This document shows positions 1 to 12,100 of a stretch of 64,000 nt of DNA, piece by piece. The notes beneath the pieces were generated by a model that searched no databases, was not told the origin of the DNA, and was given only the letters and a program-made list of their open reading frames with translations. Made by a program: the position numbers and the translations under genes. Source of the DNA: Clavelina lepadiformis (Eukaryota > Chordata > Ascidiacea > Aplousobranchia > Clavelinidae); NCBI RefSeq assembly GCF_947623445.1, contig NC_135246.1, positions 16,723,856 to 16,787,855 on the forward strand, in the 5' to 3' direction. The first letter of the stretch is position 1; each line of letters starts with the position of its first letter.

Positions 1-104
1 TGATTGAACGTCACTGTTGGAGGAAAAAGGTGAAAAAATTTAGATGCACTTAACTGTGACGAATACTTGTAGGCTTCACTGATCTTAAAAAGCATCTTCT
101 CTTT

Positions 105-435
105 CAGGGTTTTTCAACCGGGGGCCAGTTTCTCCACCCCCTTCCCCGCCGTGGAGTCATGAAAGTGTTCTCCGGTAGTGACAAACATATGCTTCACTAA
201 CTAACTATAATATAGTGGTTGTTAAAGTCGATGCATACCGGTTCACAAATTTCTCAGATTTTTTTGCTTTTGCTTGCTGTGAAAAATTATCGACCCAAAG
301 GCTACTGTACACGCAGTAGTGAAGTAAAAAGAGCTTTGCAATCAACAATCTACATTTTTTTTGATGAACAGGGAGAAACGGACTTTTAAGGTCACTGTAA
401 GAGGGCCACGAACCATGAAAGTTTAAGAACCACTC
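105..435. mobile_element. Degraded hAT-like DNA transposon remnant (MITE-like)
   Basis: The left end reads CAGGGTTTTTCAACC, followed by a G/C-rich stretch. The right end reads GTTTAAGAACCACTC, which is its imperfect inverse (about 9 of 15 positions match). This is the end style of many hAT elements (CAG...AACC / GGTT...CTG). Flanking 8-mers at 97-104 and 436-443 are T-rich but do not match well, so no target-site duplication is proved. No transposase reading frame is visible. It could be an old non-autonomous copy. Confidence 0.45.
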
Positions 436-1058
436 TTTTATCCAGTATTGATAGAGATCTGTGGTAAGCCTTTGTTAAAATCGTTGTTAGATTTCTATGC
501 TGTTTTAATGGATGGCGAAGAGCCGACAGGAACAAGCAGACAAGTCTTGCTATTCTTTAGTACTTTAGTCAGTTACGCCTGGTTTTATTTGGAGTTTTAT
601 TTCTGGCTGTTCGCTTCTTTTAGCAGTTTAAGCGAATATAATTATAGCCAGGTTTTTTATTGAAAATGGTAGATGTGTGATGTCTGCTAGGCTATAGGTA
701 ATTCGGTTCAAGTGCCGAAGTACACAACCAGATGACGTCACAATTTGAGTAACTGCAGCCCCATATACAAAAGCACCTCGTGATTTAGTACTTCTGCACT
801 AGAACCCATAATTCAGTAATTCTGCCTTTCGGCCCTCTGTCATCTGGTCATATCACTGTATGCTTTATTTTCGGTATACAACGGTATATTATGTATTTTC
901 TAATAAACTATAAATCTTGAAGTCTATAGCCTATTAGGCTATACCATACAGTTATATACAGTGTTTTTGTGGAATATTTTTAAAGCATATTTAGCCTACG
1001 TTGGTGGCAATAGACCTAACAAATTATTAGCCTAGACTGCTTAGTGTAAAATCAGAAA
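436..1058. other. Intergenic, upstream of the THUMPD1 homologue
   Basis: AT-rich sequence with no convincing exon. The reading frame at 448-663 lacks recognisable features. An AG at 1054-1055 (atcag) lies 3 nt before the THUMPD1 ATG and could be a spliced-leader acceptor, as is common in tunicates; this is inference only. No TATA box is obvious. Confidence 0.5.
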
Positions 1059-2018
1059 ATGGGTAAACGGAGAAAGAAGTTTCATAGTTCTAACTGGCAA
1101 CAAAAGCGTGCGAAGTATGAAGGTTATGGAGGCAAATTAGAGATTGGAACCTGTGGCATTCTCATCACTCATGATCGTGGGAAAGAAAATTTTTGTCGAA
1201 ATGATGCTTTTCGCTTGTTTAATTACTTTGCGGATGAATGGTATGGACCTGAACATAAAGATGAGACCAACAAAAATGTTCCTTTCAAGGATGGAGGTTT
1301 AAAAACAGAGGATGATGAAAATGAAAATGAGGAAGTAGAAGATAATGAAGATGATTGTGATGACGTCCACGCTGCTTTGTTAAAAGAAGTCGATGTAATT
1401 AAAGACATGTCATCCGTCAATAACAAAGAAACACGCAGATTTAACAGTGTCAAAAGTGGTTGCAACAACATAGTGTTTATTAAAACTCATGGACTTAAGC
1501 CAAGTGAGTTTGTTCAAAATGTAATTGAGACCATTGAGGAAGACAAAAAGACACTTGCTGTTGCACGGAATGTTTTGAGAGTTCATCCCGCCGATACAAG
1601 TTGCAAAGCTCATCTCGCTGATATCAAACAGCAAGCTGAAATTTATTTGCCTGAAGCTTTTGAAAAATTCTTGACAAAAAAGTCAACGGATAACCAAGCC
1701 AACGTCCCAAAGCAATTTAACATCGTATACAGAGGTCGTAACAATGAACATTTGCATATGCATGATGTCATTGATGCCATTAGTTCTGCTGCACAGGACG
1801 CCTGTCCCATGTGGCGATATAATTGTCGTTTTGAGGGACTGCATCTGCTGGTTGATGTCATAAAGAATGTATGCACAATGGGACTTGCAGAAAACTATAC
1901 CAAGCATAAGAAATTTAATGTACGGGAATTATTTTTTCCAAAAGATCCATCCCCTGCTGTAAGTGAAAAATTGTGCCAGACAGAAAAGACTCAAACACTT
2001 ACAGAAACCGACAAATAA
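1059..2018 (+). CDS. THUMPD1: THUMP domain-containing protein 1 homologue (tRNA acetylation adaptor)
   Basis: A single-exon gene for 319 residues, close to the roughly 350 of the human protein. The N-terminus is basic (MGKRRKKF), followed by the family stretch GILITHDRGKE near residue 33 and FADEWYGPE near 57. An acidic linker covers about 83-102. From RFNSVKSG (about residue 127) through NNIVFIKTHGL, the THUMP core follows, with VLRVHPADTSCKAH, FNIVYRGRNN and LLVDVIKNVCTMGL, ending at the family-typical KFNVRELFFPKDPS. In yeast (Tan1) and mammals this protein binds tRNA and works with the acetyltransferase NAT10/Kre33 to make N4-acetylcytidine at position 12 of tRNA-Ser and tRNA-Leu. It lies 164 bp upstream of the caspase gene on the same strand, and may be co-transcribed with it. 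The start is the first ATG of the frame and matches the family N-terminus. Confidence 0.95.
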   Translation: MGKRRKKFHSSNWQQKRAKYEGYGGKLEIGTCGILITHDRGKENFCRNDAFRLFNYFADEWYGPEHKDETNKNVPFKDGGLKTEDDENENEEVEDNEDDCDDVHAALLKEVDVIKDMSSVNNKETRRFNSVKSGCNNIVFIKTHGLKPSEFVQNVIETIEEDKKTLAVARNVLRVHPADTSCKAHLADIKQQAEIYLPEAFEKFLTKKSTDNQANVPKQFNIVYRGRNNEHLHMHDVIDAISSAAQDACPMWRYNCRFEGLHLLVDVIKNVCTMGLAENYTKHKKFNVRELFFPKDPSPAVSEKLCQTEKTQTLTETDK

Positions 2019-2182
2019 TAACTTTTAATTTTGGTGAATTGTTTCATTTATTTGAACATGTGTTTGTTGAAACTGTAGAATTTGGTGAATTTTCATGACT
2101 AACTGGTTTGATTTTCTTAATAGGTTATTGTTACAGTTATTGTAAATAACTTTGCATACCTGTTTATTTGATAAAGACAAAA
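2019..2182 (+). other. Short intercistronic spacer with candidate trans-splice acceptors
   Basis: The 164 bp between the THUMPD1 stop and the caspase ATG contain no AATAAA. There are two pyrimidine-preceded AG sites, attttcttaatag (AG at 2122-2123) and ttgttacag (AG at 2135-2136), either of which could accept a spliced leader. No TATA element is visible. This fits an operon spacer but is not proof. Confidence 0.4.
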
Positions 2183-4514
2183 ATGAGTGACAAAGCAAGT
2201 TTTTCGTCTGACCAAACCAAACCGCAAAAATCGGCTGGTGAAATGTTGACTTCTGACATTCCTACACTTTCAAATAACACTAATAACAACACTACTGATG
2301 AAAGTGCAGTACACAACACGGACACGGACACATTGCCAGAATATAATGACCGGGTCATATATGAACTAAAGCCTACTGGCAGAAAACACACTCCTCTTTT
2401 AGATAATTACAATATGAATGGACCAAAACGTGGGCATGCTGTAATCATCAATAATGAAAGTTTTCATTGGACCACAGGTATGCTGTCTCAGTTTTCTGTA
2501 CAGTGGTACAATTTCTTGAAATTACAGTCTTTTATAAATTATACAGTATTTCTGTTTAGTGGTATTACTGATTTTAGGCCATATATATATGCATTTGCCT
2601 TCAATGTATATCGACCCATAAAATGTTCTTTAGGAATGAATAAACGAGTCGGAACGGATGTTGATGCTCAGAATCTGAAGAGGACTTTCACAAAACTTGG
2701 CTTTAAAGTCCACAAGCACAAGGATACTTCTTGCATAGATCTGCTGGAGGTTTGTATTCGTTATCAACCAAACCATATATACATGTAATATTTATAATAT
2801 TCTGTACAGAAAAACATCAAGTTTAGGGTCAATGGTCATAATAGTGTTAGCTATGCTAGCTGAGGCTAAGTAAGTTTTCTGCGCACATTAGATTCTTCAA
2901 GACATGGCCGCTAAAGACCACACCGGCAGTGACTGCTTCGTGTGTGCCATCTTGAGCCATGGCGATGATGGTTGTGTTTACGGCACTGATGGAATAATCA
3001 AAATAAGGAAGCTTGTTGACATGTTTCGTGGTGACATATGCCCTTCGTTGGCTGGCAAACCAAAGATTTTTATATTTCAAGTGAGTTCTTTGCATGAAAT
3101 GTGTTTGTGAACAGCAATGGGTGCTGAATGCCACTATGTAAAAACACTATTTTTATCAGCTTTATGACCTCAACAATGGTTTCAGTAACATGTCTACAAA
3201 ATATGCTCATTAACACTTAATATATGTATGTGTAATTAAAAAGTGATGCAATGCGCCAGCACTGCACAATAATTGTTTGTAATTAATCACATGTGCTTCG
3301 GAATTGCACCATCAGCGGAAATTGGAATGGGATAGAAATTTATCACTTGTTTTTGTTTATCGTGTTTAATTTGTACTGTAAATTGTTATTCAACAAGCAT
3401 TGTGTAGGCCCTGAGAGGCTGACTCACTCTCTAAAGAAATGTTTAAAAGGAAGGCATCGGCAGTTCTAGTTAATGTTTAACAATCTATGATGAAATTTAT
3501 ATGTTTTCCTTCAAATCAACAGTCAGTACTTTCCGTTAACTATTTGTTCTTTCGCCAAGCAAATATAGTTTATTACTTAACGTGTTTGTTATTTGTGAGA
3601 AAATTAAGTTCTTGGCATGCAAATCATTATATATAAAGTGCTTGAACCTGAAGTGTAATCAACTGAAATCCATCATAGCTTGCAATAGCAAAAGTATGCC
3701 AAATTAAATTCAGATATAGCTATATACAAACCTTCTATGCTGCATTGTAAACTGCAGTAAGTCAATTAAAACATAAGCGATAAGCATCACCCTAAATATA
3801 ACGTGTTTCCAAGAAACCTGAAAGCAAATAAATGACAATTTTTTAGGCATGCCGGGGTACTAAGCATGAAATTCCAGTTCCTCCAGCCCAAGACGTAGTT
3901 GATGGACCAATGGCAGACGGAGATGACAAGTATCACACAGTTGTTGTCGATAGTGGTCCTATGCCCACCCTTCCTTCGGCGTCTGACTTCCTGTTCTGCT
4001 ATTCAGTTGCAGAAGGTGAGAATAAAGCAAAAGAAAAAAGCCACTGCCAAGTTTGGGTTCATCGTCTGCTTTTAGACTGTCGTCGTGAGTTATTAAAAAT
4101 ATTCTCAAAGTCTTGTTGTTGTTAGGTTACTATTCACATCGCGACACATTGTATGGGTCGTGGTATGTCCAGGATTTTACGAGTGTAATGAACAGCCTGG
4201 TATTTAAGGAAGGTAGGTAGCATGTGAGCTACATACGGGTCCTTGTTCAACTAGGTAGAAGTAGTAGCAGCAAATAAAAGATAATATTCACAGAATTGCT
4301 TGTTTGTCTTTATGGTACGTTAACAATTCAGAGCTTTATATTTGTAGGCTCGGAATCTGTGGACTTCCTAGATGTACTAACAGCAGTTCACAGAAGGGTG
4401 TCAGAACGGCGCGTTGAAAGAACAATGTCTCAGTCGGCACTTGGAAAGAAGCAAATGCCTTGCTTCTTATCAATGCTCACGAAGAAACTCTACTTCTCAA
4501 AGAAGGCTAAATGA
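2183..4514 (+). CDS. Executioner (caspase-3/7-like) cysteine protease
   Basis: Six exons: 2183-2477, 2634-2749, 2892-3080, 3847-4015, 4126-4212 and 4348-4514. They total 1023 nt (340 residues) with all GT-AG junctions in frame. The first about 75 residues are polar, without a CARD or DED. The p20 domain starts with RGHAVIINNESF, then GMNKRVGTDVDAQNL (exon 1/2 junction). The catalytic His is His160 in LSHGDDG, and the catalytic Cys is Cys202 in FQACRG, formed exactly at the exon 3/4 junction. The p10 half shows ASDFLFCYSVAEGYYSHRD, GSWYVQDF and CFLSMLTKKLYF, the usual executioner signature. Asp-rich sequence between the halves (VDGPMADGDD) offers activation sites. It cleaves after aspartate in the cytosol during apoptosis. 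The initiator is the first in-frame ATG. Caspases 3, 6 and 7 are not separable by eye. Confidence 0.95.
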
Positions 4515-7500
4515 CAGAAATGTAGTTTAATTTAGTCTGCTGTCTATCAGCATGTGATATGACTGATGTTTTGTATCTTGAGTGTTTTTGCCAATTGCAC
4601 CTAAATGAAATATTGCTTCCCGGACAAGTTTCATAATTTTGCTATTGTGATGTTTTGGTTTTTTGTTTTAGTTATGTGAACATTTCTGATACGTATTATG
4701 CTATGTGACAATATATCTTTTCTGATATTTTAGGTTGTTTTGCTCTTGAAAACCTGTCGTATATTTGCTTTGACAATATGAGAGCAACTGTAGTGATTCC
4801 AACACTGCATCAAAATAATTGAACAGCATCTCTCATTACATTGTCAACTAACTAGATTTTTGTACATCTTTCTTAAAACAATTTTCCAGAGTAGTTTTTG
4901 AGCTGTGCAGATCCAATTGGTCATCTGTCATTTTACTTTAACGCCTGATATCCGGTTGACCGGTTAAAGCTAAAACAATTTTTTTCTTTAAACAGAAATT
5001 CTTTTTTGTGTTAAATAACTTGGTTTGGGTAAACGGTTAGCACTTGCAGTATACCTTGGCATGTCACAGTATAACACCAACGTGCAATCCTCATCTTTTG
5101 GGTTAACTACGGTAGCAGATATGATATATAAAGAATTTCATATTTTCCCTGTACATCTGTATAACGTTATCACAAAATTGCCGTTTGTTAAGGTTTTGTA
5201 TTTTTTTTGTAGTTGAGTAGAAAATTTGGTTTAAGTTTCAACACAAACTGTGAATTTTGAAAATTTTTCAGTAATTGATATTGCATTGCGTTCTACATAC
5301 CCCGGACTTCATATTTTAATGCTTCTATGTTTGTTTATATATTCTTTTAAGCGTGGAGCTTAGTCCAAAAATGCATTTGAAATCTTTTGTACCGTTTTCT
5401 GTGTTTGTAGTTATAGCTTGTACATAGCTTATTTTGGTTAAAGCATATTTTGTGAATATGAGCAGAATATAATACTGCCAGATAAGTTTATTGTGGCGTA
5501 GTCTAAGTTGACTACATTATTCATAACATTGTTCTAATCGTTTAATTTTTGTTGCTGCAGCATCAATAAGGTACCAATTTACAGACTTGTCACACAGCAT
5601 TGAACTAGAAATCATTTTTTGTGGCATTCCGTAACCGTACATTAAAATATTGAAGAAAAACTTCCTCTCTAGTTATTAAGTGTGTCATGACAACCAAATG
5701 TTTTGTTACTGCGGTCAACATTCATTGTATTACGTCGCAGCGGAAATCGAGGCGTTTAAAACCCACAGCCAGATGTCGCACTGGGTTTTTAAAACCTTAT
5801 GTCGTATTCATGAGATAACAACCGCACGATTGAGAAAAAGCAAGTTGGCGCAGCGATCCTTTCTCGATGCTTACCACCGTCTTTGCAAACTGAGGCGGCT
5901 GTTTCTTGCGAGAGTGATAGTTGCTGGAAAAGATATTTCTTAAACGCTGATAGCTGCTTTATTATTTGTACGGATTTTTGTTATTTGTTTATAATTTTTT
6001 CGACCCTAATACAAGATTCCACATCGATCAACATTTAAAAAAAAATCTGTTGCAACTTGTTTCTTGAAAAACCGGTGCGTTGTTATTGATCATTCATTCG
6101 CACACTTTACGTCACATAATCAATATTAAACTTTACCGTTTTGCAAAACAAATGAGCTTGGAAAACTCATGATGATCAAAAACATGTTTTTGCGTTTTTG
6201 GAAATCTTAATTAGCCTACACATGAAAGGTTAAAGAAACAGCCACCGAAATAACTTGATCAATATTATTTTAAGCTAACTAGTATTTAAATTAGAATGTT
6301 TGCTCAGACTGTGCGCTTCTAAATGCTAAAATATTTTCTTGGGCCGGGATAAAGCAAAACTATTTAATAAAATGCAGATTGCTCTTGGCGATAAATTCCA
6401 CGGGATTAAAGGATCATTCACAGCAAGTAATAAACAACACATTCTGTCGTTAAACGGAAAACTTATGCACGTTTAGCGAACTTTCTTGCCCAGAATAAAC
6501 TGTCTAACCAACTTGCGTAAAATACTTGTGAGACGAATACGAGCAGCTTGACAGGTTGCATTTGCATTTTGAGTGGCTTAACAGGGGAAAAGTGGCGGTG
6601 AACTCGGAACACATAATAACGTACTGCCGAAACATATGAAGCAAAATATCAAAGTTTTATGAAACAACCTGAATCGAAAAATCTGGTTCAGTGCAACAAC
6701 GAAGATATCGGCCCAAACTCAAGTAGCAGTGATTATGCAGAAGCGAATTTACATTAAAAGAATGCTGCCTTGTCAGTAACACACCCCCATAATTGGTCGT
6801 GATTGAAAATGAAATGATGTAGAAGGTGCGTACCATGTATAACTGAAGGCAAATTGAACTAAAAATGCAACATTTCTCTCCTACGTACAAGGTATTCAAC
6901 GCGTAGATTCCAAACACGCAAAGTGATCAGCAAAACACGACACAATACTACACTGTGGCAATATCAATTAGGCAAAATTTAGAGTTACAAAAGCCGTACG
7001 TGCCAACGCACTGGCACAAACAACTGCCGAAAAAATGCAATTTAAGCGGAATTCAGTAATTACAAGCTACCAGCCGCGAAAATAAGAAGTATATTGCCAT
7101 TAATGGAAGGAAAAGAAATTCCTTGGTGGTACTGTACATATTTTTAGTTTAAGCAATCCACTACCCACGGAATTGCCTGAGTTGTAATTAGATATAAATG
7201 TGAATCGTCTCTCAGACATAACGACAGACGATTTTTAGCAACTGATGAAATTAAATTCGATCATTTAACTTATATGTCGTTAAAACATACCAAAGGAAGT
7301 GTGACGTAACCTTGTTTGAGACCTATTATCGCGGTCTAATTAGAAGGAAATATGACTTGATTCTATGTTGTAACTTCTCTGTTGCAAATCTTAAACTTAT
7401 AGTAGGCTTATTATTGTGCGGCGGTGATTGGATTTGGAATCTACACCAGAACAATCTTAGCTACTGCTGCCACAATTTATATTTTTATATTTTATTTCGT

Positions 7501-9071
7501 ATTCACGACCCATTAATGGCTTCCATATTTGTAAGCATTTTCCATTTTTTCTTACTAAAGCTATTGCACCATAGCCACGAAGAGGTGCTTAAATATAGTT
7601 GCCATTTTTACGCATCGTGATATATTGCACGTATACATAGCTTCGTCCAACGATTATAATGGTCAACAATGAATTTTACGCAACATTATTCGTAGAATTT
7701 GATGAATTGAATTGCATTACGCTTAATACCACAAGATTTTGTTCGTTGAAATGTCACACGGCCTGCGCAATGATGCCTTAACTGGCTAAATTTACCCAAT
7801 TTGAAATGTACTGTTAATTGTGGGTATTTAAATAGGGCACGAGATCATGTTTTTCATTTTCTTCTCAGCAAAGTTTTCCTTAAATATAGGTGACGTCACA
7901 CGAAACGAAAAAGCTGATTCACGGGGCGATTTAATTAAAAGACCGGCCATGGCGCTAATGATGGGCGTATAGATAAATTCCAACATCTAACTGGTGATTT
8001 TCCTTAAAACAAAGTTCCCATGAAGCAACACTGAAATACCAAACTCAAAGCTAAAAAACATCAAACCAATTTGTTAGGCATAATGTGTTCTTATTCAAGT
8101 CTTAAAGTAATAACTTACATTATATATGCACAGAAATATACATGAGCAACAACTTAAAATTCCTGCACAAACGAGTTAAGTAAGCGTAAATGTAGGACCA
8201 CTTAAAGAATAACTATTTTTCAGAGTATAACAACAACTTCAAATTATATAGTTCATACTTTGTCAACATCAGCAATTACAACTTTGACGAGTGCGCAGCT
8301 AATTTCAACCGATATCATATAAACAATCTGTCCAATTAATCGCAGTGAAATGGGCTGATAAACAAAACATAGCAAATCCTAATGATGGAAATCCCTTTTG
8401 TACAAAAATAAAAAACAAATGACACGATAGAAATTCATCTTGTATAGCATGATTGTAACCTTTGAATGTATCACGCTGTTACCAGGAATCAGTGTGGGCC
8501 TTGTGCAAAAAACTTAAGAATAAATTGCCGTTTGCAAATGGTTCCAAGGCGAATTTCACGAATTCTGTAAATATTAAAGTCGAAAGGCTTGCTAAATTAG
8601 AATCTAGAAATATGTTTACGGCTCAGCTCAGCTTAGCTAAGTTTAATTTTAGACAACCACCTTCACGTAATCTTCAAAAATTTCTATTTGTGTATGTGTG
8701 GGCGCCACAAAAACATCCAGCCCAGGCCAACAGGTTTTCTGTGCTCACTCAGCAGGGATTTTCCGGCAACTATTTGAACCGTATTCATGACCACGTGAAT
8801 GTACTCAGCATTCCGTTAACGCGAAACTATTTCTTTTTAATGCGTTGTTGTATATTATCCAAATACGGATGCTAATTACACAAACTCACTGGTGCCTACA
8901 GCTCCATTCCGTAAAAGCAAGCGATATCGTGACAATAGGTCAGAAAAAGATATTTAGAAAAAATGCTGGTTCAAACATTGTGATATTTTTTCGAGAAAAT
9001 CTAACAAACAGAAATCTTGTGAGTTGGAAAAAGCGCATATTTTATGTACGTCATGTAATTTATTCGTACTA
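4515..9071. other. Long gene-poor interval between caspase and EGF gene A
   Basis: About 4.5 kb of AT-rich DNA. Apart from one compositionally odd open frame at 5680-5943, I see no exon with family features. The 137-codon frame at 8462-8875 has no recognisable domain and starts from a non-conserved context. No tRNA, array or transposon ends were found by eye. Confidence 0.5.
5680..5943 (+). other. Possible orphan exon or small ORF of unknown function
   Basis: An open frame of about 87 codons, ending in TAA at 5941-5943. Its second half is noticeably more GC-rich than the surroundings and reads as basic, helix-like sequence (RLRKSKLAQRSFLDAYHRL, then CKLRRLFLARV). A pyrimidine-rich acceptor-like tract (cttcctctctag) lies just upstream at about 5662-5673, so it could be a last exon. 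No ATG begins the frame near its start; an internal ATG follows at 5698. I do not recognise the product. It could be chance. Confidence 0.2.
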
Positions 9072-9073
9072 GT

Positions 9074-9096
9074 CACGTGACCAGCAAGTATAAATA
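9074..9096 (+). promoter_or_regulatory. Core promoter of EGF gene A: CACGTG box plus TATA box
   Basis: The palindrome GTCACGTGAC (core CACGTG at 9074-9079) is followed by TATAAATA at 9089-9096, about 89 nt before the ATG. The same pairing of CACGTGAC and TATA occurs before gene B, which supports function. Confidence 0.55.
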
Positions 9097-9184
9097 AGAC
9101 GATGCGGGGTGATTTAAATTTCAGTTCGGTGTGATCGACGAAGGAGTGGTTTGTCACGAAGAATAATTATTGCGCCTTACAATC

Positions 9185-12100
9185 ATGTCTCTTCCGAAAC
9201 AATTAGCTTTGCTTCTGCTCTTCGTTCTACAGGCATCGGCAAGTGATCCATGTAAGTATTATGATGAAAGAGTAATTGAAACGTATCAGTTCAGTTTGAT
9301 AGCTTATAGCATGTGCACGTAACGTATACTTCATAATTCTACAAAAATGTTTTGCGGTATGTTTGTGTATTTACTGCTACCACAATCTGTAAGCAAAAAA
9401 ATCGTACAACAAAGAATTTTCAAGTTATTGTTATTAGTTACTAGTTATTATTATTTTTTAGTTTGTTTATGCTTTGAATCCTACAGCTATCAATCCTTGT
9501 GTGGTACCGGACCAATTTCCTTGTGATCGAAACGCGAAATGTTCCAATACTGCTCCCAACGAATTCTTTTGCACATGCAAAGAGGGCTACACAGGAGACG
9601 GGCAAACATGTTCACGTATGCGTGTATTTCTGTGTCTACAATCTACGCCTACAGCTAATGCAATCTACCGTATTTCGCATAACTGTAATATCCCGATGCA
9701 GAGTAATAAGTTTCAAAGTTTTGTAGATATCTTTCAAATTTATGCAGCAAAAATATCAACAGAGATTTCAATGTTTTTCAGCTTATTTTCAGCAGCCCCC
9801 GACGCCCCCGTTCAACCCATGTGACCTGATTGAGTGCAATCAATACGCGACATGTGTAATACAAGATAACGAGGTGACTTGCATTTGCAATCCTGGTTTC
9901 ATTGGTGACGGTGATACCTGTATAGGTAAGAAAATGATTTAACTTAGGCTGTTTTTTTTTGTGTCCAAGCTCACAATGCTTTAACTCACATTCACACAGC
10001 ATACACTCAAATAGTAGTTTATAATATCCGATATGTTTTTATTGAAAACAATGACGTTTTTTCAGTATATATCAATTTTAAATGAACAATGCTTGTTGTT
10101 CAGCTGAGCCTCCACCAAATCCATGCGAGCCGGACCCTTGTCACGAATTTGCTACATGCTTTGTACAAGACAATGAGGCAGGCTGCATTTGCAATCCAGG
10201 CTACGTTGGTAACGGCTTAATTTGTACAGGTTAGTTATCGCCAAACTTTATTTTAAATCTAAATTACAAAAAACCTGGTTAATCAAAGTTTTGCACGCAT
10301 ATCCATCCTATATAACTCTAAAGAATGATAAAATAGGCTATACTTCTTTAAGTAGTAAATATAACTGACCAAATACGCTACATGCTCCTTGCAACGTAAA
10401 GGTACATTTAAAATCAAGTCGTTTATTTCAGCTGAACCTCCGCCTGATCCATGTGATCCGAATCCCTGCCATCGATTCGCAGCATGCACACCTGAGAATG
10501 ACGCACCTCGGTGCACTTGCAATCCGGGTTACGTTGGCAACGGTGTAGATTGTCAAGGTATAAAAAATCGCTATAGTGCCATTGTTCTGAAACACCTTGC
10601 AAAACAAGAGATCAATAATATGGTTTCTTTCTGTCTCCATAGTCTTTAATCCATGCTCTACGGTGCGATGCGGTCCCAATTCGTTTTGCGTTCAAGGTCA
10701 ATGTAGATGTGTCGAAAATTACGAGCCAGATGCCAACGACAATTGCGTCCGTAAGTGAAAAATTTATTTGGTGCTTAGATTTGCAGATTTGCAAATTTCG
10801 ACGATATATAATATAAAATTTGTTGAGTTATTAAATCAACTTATTATATAATTTTTGAGTATAATTTAATTATAATTTTTACTTCAAGTCATTCCACCAC
10901 CAAATCCATGCGATCCAAGCCCATGCCATCACCTTGCAACATGCACGCCACAGGAAAATAACGTTGCACGGTGCATTTGCAACCCCGGTTACGACGGAGA
11001 TGGATTGAATTGCATACGTATGTCCACGTAGCATTACGTTACGTTATGCATTTCCAACTAGATATTTCAAAGGAAAAATCAAAGCAAAATTCGTCTAACG
11101 CGTCTTACGTGTTTGCAGTGCAAAATCCTTGCGCCGCAGTGCAATGCGGTCCGAATTCTGCATGCGTGCAAGGCAAATGCAGATGCGTGGAAAATTATCA
11201 ACCAGACGCCAACGGACATTGTGTTCGTAAGTTTGACGCATCCTACGATTTAACTACTACAGCTGCATGAATAAATTATCTTACGTTATTTTCCAATGAA
11301 GATGGTTTTTTTTTTTCAATACAAATACGATTATGTTGTATTAGGACGCGACGTGTGCAGTCCTAATCCCTGTCCTAGCCACTCCGTGTGTAAATCCCAC
11401 TACGGAACCTATCGTTGCAAATGCTACACCGGGTACTATGGCAGGAAAGGAAAGTGCTATCGTAAGTAGGCTATACAAACCTCGTGCTTCAAATAGTTCA
11501 TGTCATTAGGTAAGAGCTAATAAGCTTAAACCTGTACAGCAAGGGATCCTTGCGCTCATAATCCATGCCATGCAAACGCAAGATGTTCTCGATGGGGATC
11601 TGGACACAGATGCACCTGTAATACCGGCTACATCGGAGACGGAACTAATTGCGCCGGTAAGCATGTTTATTATGTGTGGAAAAATATTTTACGTCAACTT
11701 ACCAAGCATTACTAAAATCCTAACATCTGGTTTATGGTAGTGCTTGATCCCTGTAACTCCAGTCCATGTCATCATTACGCTACGTGTTCTGCATGGGGAA
11801 GAGGACATAAGTGCTCCTGCAACGAGGGCTATGTTGGAGACGGTACAAATTGCAGACGTGAGTATTGTACACCACCCTTTATTAAGAAAACGTATAATTC
11901 ATTTGAATTGAGGAGACTTGTTCTAATTAGGGGTCTAATTGTCACTTGCGTTTGTTTTCAGTTTTTGACCCATGATTATAAATGTGTTTCAGTGTGATCA
12001 TAAATCAGATCATAAATGTGTTTCTTGCAAATATTGGAATTTAACCATTACTTTTTCTGCAGTTTATAACCCATGTAGTTCCAACCCCTGCCACCAATAC

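Noticed and set aside
700-760. Possible tRNA-like text (ggttcaagtgcc) near 714
   Set aside because: Only the T-loop-like piece is present; no acceptor stem or anticodon arm can be formed.
7312-7620. 102-codon frame rich in Phe, Leu, Ile and Cys
   Set aside because: Looks hydrophobic only because the DNA is T-rich; no ATG at its start and no membrane-protein family recognised.
8462-8875. 137-codon open frame upstream of gene A
   Set aside because: Composition follows the background, there are no domain or splice signals, and it overlaps other equally open frames.
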